Positions 59,261-64,000 of a stretch of 64,000 nt of DNA are shown piece after piece; within the stretch, counting starts at the first letter, position 1; each line of letters opens with the position of its first letter. The stretch is from contig NC_063062.1 in assembly GCF_018812025.1 (NCBI RefSeq), positions 40,268,340-40,332,339 of the forward strand, read 5' to 3'. The translations under genes were made by a program, and so were the position numbers. The notes under the pieces were generated by a model. The model searched no databases. It saw nothing but the letters and a program-made list of their open reading frames with translations, and was not told the origin of the DNA. This stretch comes from Megalobrama amblycephala. Its lineage: Eukaryota; Chordata; Actinopteri; Cypriniformes; Xenocyprididae.

Positions 59261-60521
59261 GGGCCTGTTCCAATACACCTAAAGCTAACATTTTTGCTCT
59301 TGACTATTTGTCTACTTACATGATGTATTTTCTGTATTCCACCGACCCAAGTGTTCGAGTGGGCATGATTGATTACCCAATTTAGGCTGCGTCCCAAATG
59401 CCACACTTCATGTGAACTTTCAGTCTTGTGGACGCTGCTGCATGCGTGTCCATTTCTGCACCAATAAAATCTACCAATTCAGCAGCAATATTAGTAAAAT
59501 CCTTTATGTTTTATTAGCGATTAATATGTAAGGTCTAATAAATCGGTTGAATGCATGATTCAGTGATTCACTCACTTGTCGCCACCTACTGGCGGAACGA
59601 TGTAATCGTGTGGAGAGAGAAAACAATCCACACCACTGACTGACAGCCTGTCTGGAATACTGTTTCATAAATAAATATAAATGTGTTCTTGTGCATCAGC
59701 CATGACATCACAGACACCTATAAAGGCTATTGGTTATTTTAACGGCAGGACCAAAGTGCACAAGTTAATCAATCAACCTGGTTTGGTTTGAGTCAGTCAG
59801 AGGATTATATCTGAGTTTTACAGCAAGAAGGCCAGGCTCTGAGACAGCAGTTATCAAGTTATTATAAAACACAGACTTGACATTCATTCTGACAATCAAT
59901 AATGGGACAGAAAAAGGAGTTTCTCATCAAAGAAACGGTGATTTTAGAGCTATGGCTCAAGAGGCATTTATTGATCAGGGCTGGCGAAGAAATTGTTTTT
60001 GTATGTGTCTGTGCATTTGAGTCTGATGATGTAATACCTCATGCAACTGAGCCAATATTCAGAGTCAAATCTGATCACAATATAGTGTATAAGCTCATAA
60101 ACGTGCAACAGAAACGTTTCCAATTAACTAAAGTCATGGCATCAGGACTCTAATCTGACCTGAAAGCCCATTTGCAAGCTTAACTCATCTGGCATGATGT
60201 CATTATTTCAGGCAGCAGCTGATCACAGCACTTCTCTTGGTCTTAGATTCACTTCACATGTTTCCCAAAAGCTCTTCTGTTGTCGTAATAAATGGGGCTG
60301 CGATTGCTTTTAGAGTATAAATCTGTGTTAGAAGGTGAATCGGCTGGAAAGAACCACACAGGCTCCATCATTTTGTGTCATTTTTGGCACTTTTTTTTTT
60401 TTTTTTTTTTTAAATCTGTTAGTATGTTTGCAGTTTGGTGGCACTAGTGCTTGCAGGAAATTAATGTAATTACAAGACTGATGGAGACACAAAAACATGC
60501 AAAAATACAAACATTAAGACA
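59261..60521. other. Unassigned intergenic sequence
   Basis: It contains an older repeat (about 59530-59600, with CGCCACCTACTGGCGG) and a T run (about 60391-60411). The 83-codon frame at 59902-60153 has no recognisable domain. Confidence 0.3.
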
Positions 60522-61193
60522 CTTAAAGGGTTATTTCACCCAAAAATGAAAATTCTGCCATTAATTACTCACCCTCATGTCGTTCCACACCCGTAAGACC
60601 TTCATTCATCTTCAGAACACATATTAAGATATTTTTGATGAAATCAGATGGCTCAGTGAGGCCTCCATAGACAGCAATGACATTTCCTCTCTCAAGATCC
60701 ATTAATGCACTAAAAACATATTTAAATCAGTTCATGTTATGAATCTTTTGTGTCAAATCATGATTCGGATCGTGTGTCAAACCGCCAAACTGCTGAAATC
60801 ACGTGACTTTGGCGCTCCGAACCGCTGATTCGACACGCTGATTCATAACGCTCCGAATCTTCCTGAAGCAGTGTTTAGAAATCGGCCGTCACTAAATAAG
60901 TCGTTATTTTGTTTTTTTTTTGGCGCACCAAAAATATTCTCATGGCTTTATAATATTAATATTGAACCACTGTACTCACATGAACTGATTTAAATATGTT
61001 TTTAGTACATTAATGGATCTTGAGAGAGGAAATGTCATTGCTGGCTATGCAGGCCTCACTGAGCCATCGGATTTCATCAAAAATATCTTAATTTGTGTTC
61101 TGAAGATTAATGAAGGTCTTACGGGTGTGGAACGACATGAGGGAGAGTAATTAATGACATTATTTTCATTTTTGGGTGAACTAACCCTTTAAG
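60522..61193. mobile_element. MITE family D, copy 2
   Basis: The ends TTAAAGGGTTATTTCACCCA and inverted TGGGTGAACTAACCCTTTAA are present, with CACACCCGTAAGACCTTCAT and its inverse inside. Non-coding. Confidence 0.88.
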
Positions 61194-62380
61194 CATACAT
61201 GCCATTATCACATTCCGTCCCTCTGTGCGCGGGACTTTCATTGTTGTGAGTTCATTGTAATTGCCGTAATTACAAGATTCCAACTTTTAAAAAGCGTTCA
61301 TGTCCTTGTAGAACTTGTAATTACAAATTGTAACCTGGGAATTTTCTGAGAGCTCCTACTTGATTCATTAGGTGTTGATAGTGTTGCCATTGAACGTCAC
61401 GTGTTGTCGTCTCAAAGTTATGGTAATTACGACATGGTCTGAACGCAGCAAATTCCCCGGATTCCAGGTGTGAGTGCGTACATGTTTACGCATGCGTCTC
61501 AGCATTTTCTCATCCTTCTCTCATAGCAGCACACACACACATTCTCTCTGCTCTCGTCCTGATGCAAAGTGACACATGAAGTGCAGCTAATTGAAAAGCC
61601 TTCTGGCACCTAATTTCACCCGACAGCAAATACATTTTTCAGTGTTTCGCTTCTGCCTCGCAGCTCATACATACTAAAACAAAAACATTTCCAGCAAACA
61701 AGGCGGCAGATATTGATGGATCGACCGCGGGATGCTTTTATATGTTAATGGAGCATGTGATGGCATACTACTATTATAAGCCATGAAATACACAGAACAT
61801 CATGTTTTTGACCCTTCGAGATGAGGGGTATTTTTGCTGTGCTACTTGCAAATGCAACACTACGGCCATTGTTAAACATTATGTTGCTTATTCCCCAATA
61901 CAGTTAAAATAGTAATCTTTAAACATTTTGGCTACATGAATGGACTAGTTAGTTGCTTATTTCTAAAAAGTACTATATTAAATATATATATATATATATA
62001 TTTTTAAATGACGTTCATATTGAACAATTTACAACAAAATACAAAAAAATGTTTCATATATAAATGGCCTCCAGGGAAACTCCAGTACGGCTTTGTGAAC
62101 AAAGTATTCAACTGCAGAGTGGCTAATAAATCAGAAATCTCACACATTCACAGAAAACACCTTACTTCCGCATTGAAAAATAAGGTGGATAGACTAAACA
62201 CATAATACGCATGTGCATGCCGTCACCGTTTTCACACATTGTGTTTTTGCAGTTGACAAGGAGATGACAATGGAATCGTTTTCAAAAACTTGCACCTTGA
62301 AACCCGTTTTCTAAAGTTTGTGTTTTTAGGCCACAAAAACGACATTGTTGTGTAAATGAACTAAAAACAGAAAACTTCTT
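61194..62380. other. Unassigned intergenic sequence
   Basis: Includes GTAATTACAAG-type repeated words (about 61258-61330) and a short AT run (61983-62001). No gene supported. Confidence 0.3.
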
Positions 62381-62382
62381 AC

Positions 62383-62452
62383 GGGTGTGGAACGACATGA
62401 GGGTGAGTAATTAATGACAGAAATGTAATTTTTGGTTTAACTAACACTTTAA
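62383..62452 (+). repeat. MITE family D end fragment
   Basis: GGTGTGGAACGACATGAGGG and a degenerate GGTTTAACTAACACTTTAA end. Confidence 0.7.
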
Positions 62453-62554
62453 TTACTAAATTTAAATTCTGAAAGCTTCAAAAAACATTGTCAGTGTGAC
62501 TTGTTAATCTTACCTTTCACTATACAGTATAGCCCTAGCTCTACTTGCATGACA

Positions 62555-64000
62555 AAAGTTAACTCTTAAAAACAATGCCATGCTTAAATGCTGTTAAAGT
62601 GAAAGCAATATTTTTGTCAACACAATTTCTCAAACATGGGAACAAGCTTCTATCATAAAAGTGCATAAAAGAACGATCACACATCTTATCATACATTCCT
62701 TCCCAGTTTTTCTGAATATGTTTATCAGTTCCTAAATAAACACCGAGTATTTTCAGGCCTTCTTTACCCCATTTTTCACACACCTCCTGGCAAAACTGGT
62801 GAATCTCCTCCAGACCAGTTTCCTAAAATAAAAGAACCTTCACTTTTTTCCCAATTTACCTTTGCTAATAAGGCCTTTTCGTACTTCTTTAAAGGTCCCA
62901 TTTTTCGTGGTTTTTTGAAGCTTTGATTGTGTTTATAGTGTGCAATATAACGTGTTCATGTTTCGCGTGTAAAAAAACACAGTATTTTTCACATAATTTA
63001 CTTATCTGTATACCGCTGTTTCCACTGTCATAAAAACGGGCTGATGACTTCCTTGTTCTATGAAGTCCCTCCTTCAGAAATACGTAACGAGTTCTGATTG
63101 TGCCAGCGGTTCCTGTGTTGTGATTCGACAGCAGTTTAGCGCATCTTGCCCGGAAAGGTCACGCCTCTTACCATAACGTGGAGATGCACGCGCTCAGTGT
63201 TATTGTAAACGTCTTTAATTTTACCCTATCAATTTGAGCCGGAATCAGACCCGGTGATTTGGACTGCGGGATGAAAATAACAGCGTTTCGACGACATGGC
63301 GACAAACACACTCTACAAACGCAACTCTTGTGTATTCCTGTGGGCGGAGGTTAGTCAAAAAACTGTTTTAGTGACGTCATTAAAGAAGGAAGTAGAGGGA
63401 TGTAGTCCAAACTGGCCGTTCGATGTAGGCGACTTCTGTTAAATAAAATATCTCGCTTGGCATTGAACTTTGAGCTTTAACATTTTACAGATTTTATTTA
63501 TACTCTAACAACAACATTACACACTAACTAAAGTTTGAAACATGGGATCACGAAGAACGGGACCTTTAAGACTTCTTCTAAAACAAACACATCTCTTTTG
63601 CTTTTGATAAACACAGTAATGTCATCGGCATAGTCAGAAAACATCAATTAGATAGCCTTTCAAAACAAAATTTCCCTATTGACGAAGCAAAGGTTCAACG
63701 GCTAAAGAATATAACATTCCTGACAAAGGTCAACCTTGTCTAATTCCTCTACTTACTGACACTGGTTGGCTTAGCCCTTCTCCAACCATTAACATTGTAG
63801 AAATTCCAAAAAATAAGAGTTTGATCCATGAAATAAAAAGATCACCAAAACCAAAAGCTTTAAGGGATCTAAACAAATAAAAGTGACTGATTCCATCACA
63901 TGCCTTTTGTTGATCAATTATAAAAATATTCCAATATTGTCAACTTCCCTCTTTGCAATCAAAAAAGATATTATCCATTATAGTTCTGCAATGAATGCAA
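62555..64000 (-). pseudogene. Tx1/L1-like LINE reverse transcriptase relic, split by a MITE
   Basis: On the minus strand, codons resembling RGIRQG, PLSGMLYSLAVEPLL and YADDITVF lie at about 63620-63790. After the MITE at 62889-63570 the frame resumes with YEKALLAKVNWEKSE (about 62835-62880) and KILGVYLGTD, KNWEG (about 62690-62760). This is the order of the palm YADD box and downstream thumb region of Tx1/L1-type LINE proteins. Stops and shifts are present (for example a stop where QGCPLSG is expected). Inactive. It continues past the window end. Confidence 0.75.
62889..63570. mobile_element. MITE inserted in the LINE relic
   Basis: Ends TTAAAGGTCCC and inverted GGGACCTTTAAG, with a 6 bp direct repeat ACTTCT at 62883-62888 and 63571-63576. 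Removing it would bring the two LINE pieces back together. Non-coding. Confidence 0.85.

Overview
The window is nuclear DNA from a ray-finned fish, most likely a cyprinid. It has AT-rich introns, long CA/GT and AT microsatellites, small exons bounded by GT..AG, Tc1/mariner and piggyBac-type elements, many foldback MITEs, CR1/Rex-like and Tx1-like LINE relics, and a Ty3/gypsy-type LTR element. No bacterial or viral gene organisation is present. Most open frames on both strands are repeat artefacts.

Three host genes can be supported, all on the minus strand. (1) shf, an SH2-adaptor gene of the SHB/SHD/SHE/SHF family: coding exon 1 at 22397-22822, a 22.3 kb intron, and the start of exon 2 at 1-113. 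The gene continues beyond base 1. (2) A complete nine-exon B-type mitotic cyclin (ccnb2-like, 385 codons) at 25176-28838. All nine exons join in phase, and a destruction box and a two-part cyclin fold are visible. It lies upstream of shf in the same orientation. (3) A short four-transmembrane CALHM/FAM26-like gene at 44640-46425 with a TATA box, an untranslated first exon and a one-base frame break in the middle.

Layout: 1-22396 is shf exon 2 and intron 1, filled with MITEs, LINE scraps, a Tc1 copy nested in another element, and an 800 bp TGTTA-type satellite. 22397-23000 is the CpG-rich shf start. 23001-25175 is intergenic and holds a TTAA-flanked MITE. 25176-28838 is the cyclin gene, with one palindromic element in intron 4. 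28839-44639 is a gene-poor tract with paired MITE copies, a solo LTR and a degenerate modular repeat. 44640-46460 is the CALHM-like gene. 46461-64000 is repeat-rich, with a possible orphan exon near 47.6 kb, an LTR element at 50463-53653 nested inside two older elements, a 1 kb foldback element at 58257-59254, and a Tx1-like LINE relic split by a MITE at the right end.

The most interesting object is the LTR element at 50463-53653. Its 369 bp LTRs differ at 3 positions by eye, and it has a 5 bp target duplication (ATAAG). It encodes only a gag-like protein, which runs into three in-frame minisatellites (30, 24 and 27 bp units); a fourth (27 bp) is read in a neighbouring frame after a 10-base G run. 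It has no pol. It has no tRNA-type primer site. Instead, ten bases beside the 5' LTR are an exact complement of the predicted RNA 5' end, which lies 31 bases from the TATA box. That is the arrangement expected for Tf1/sushi-type self-priming.
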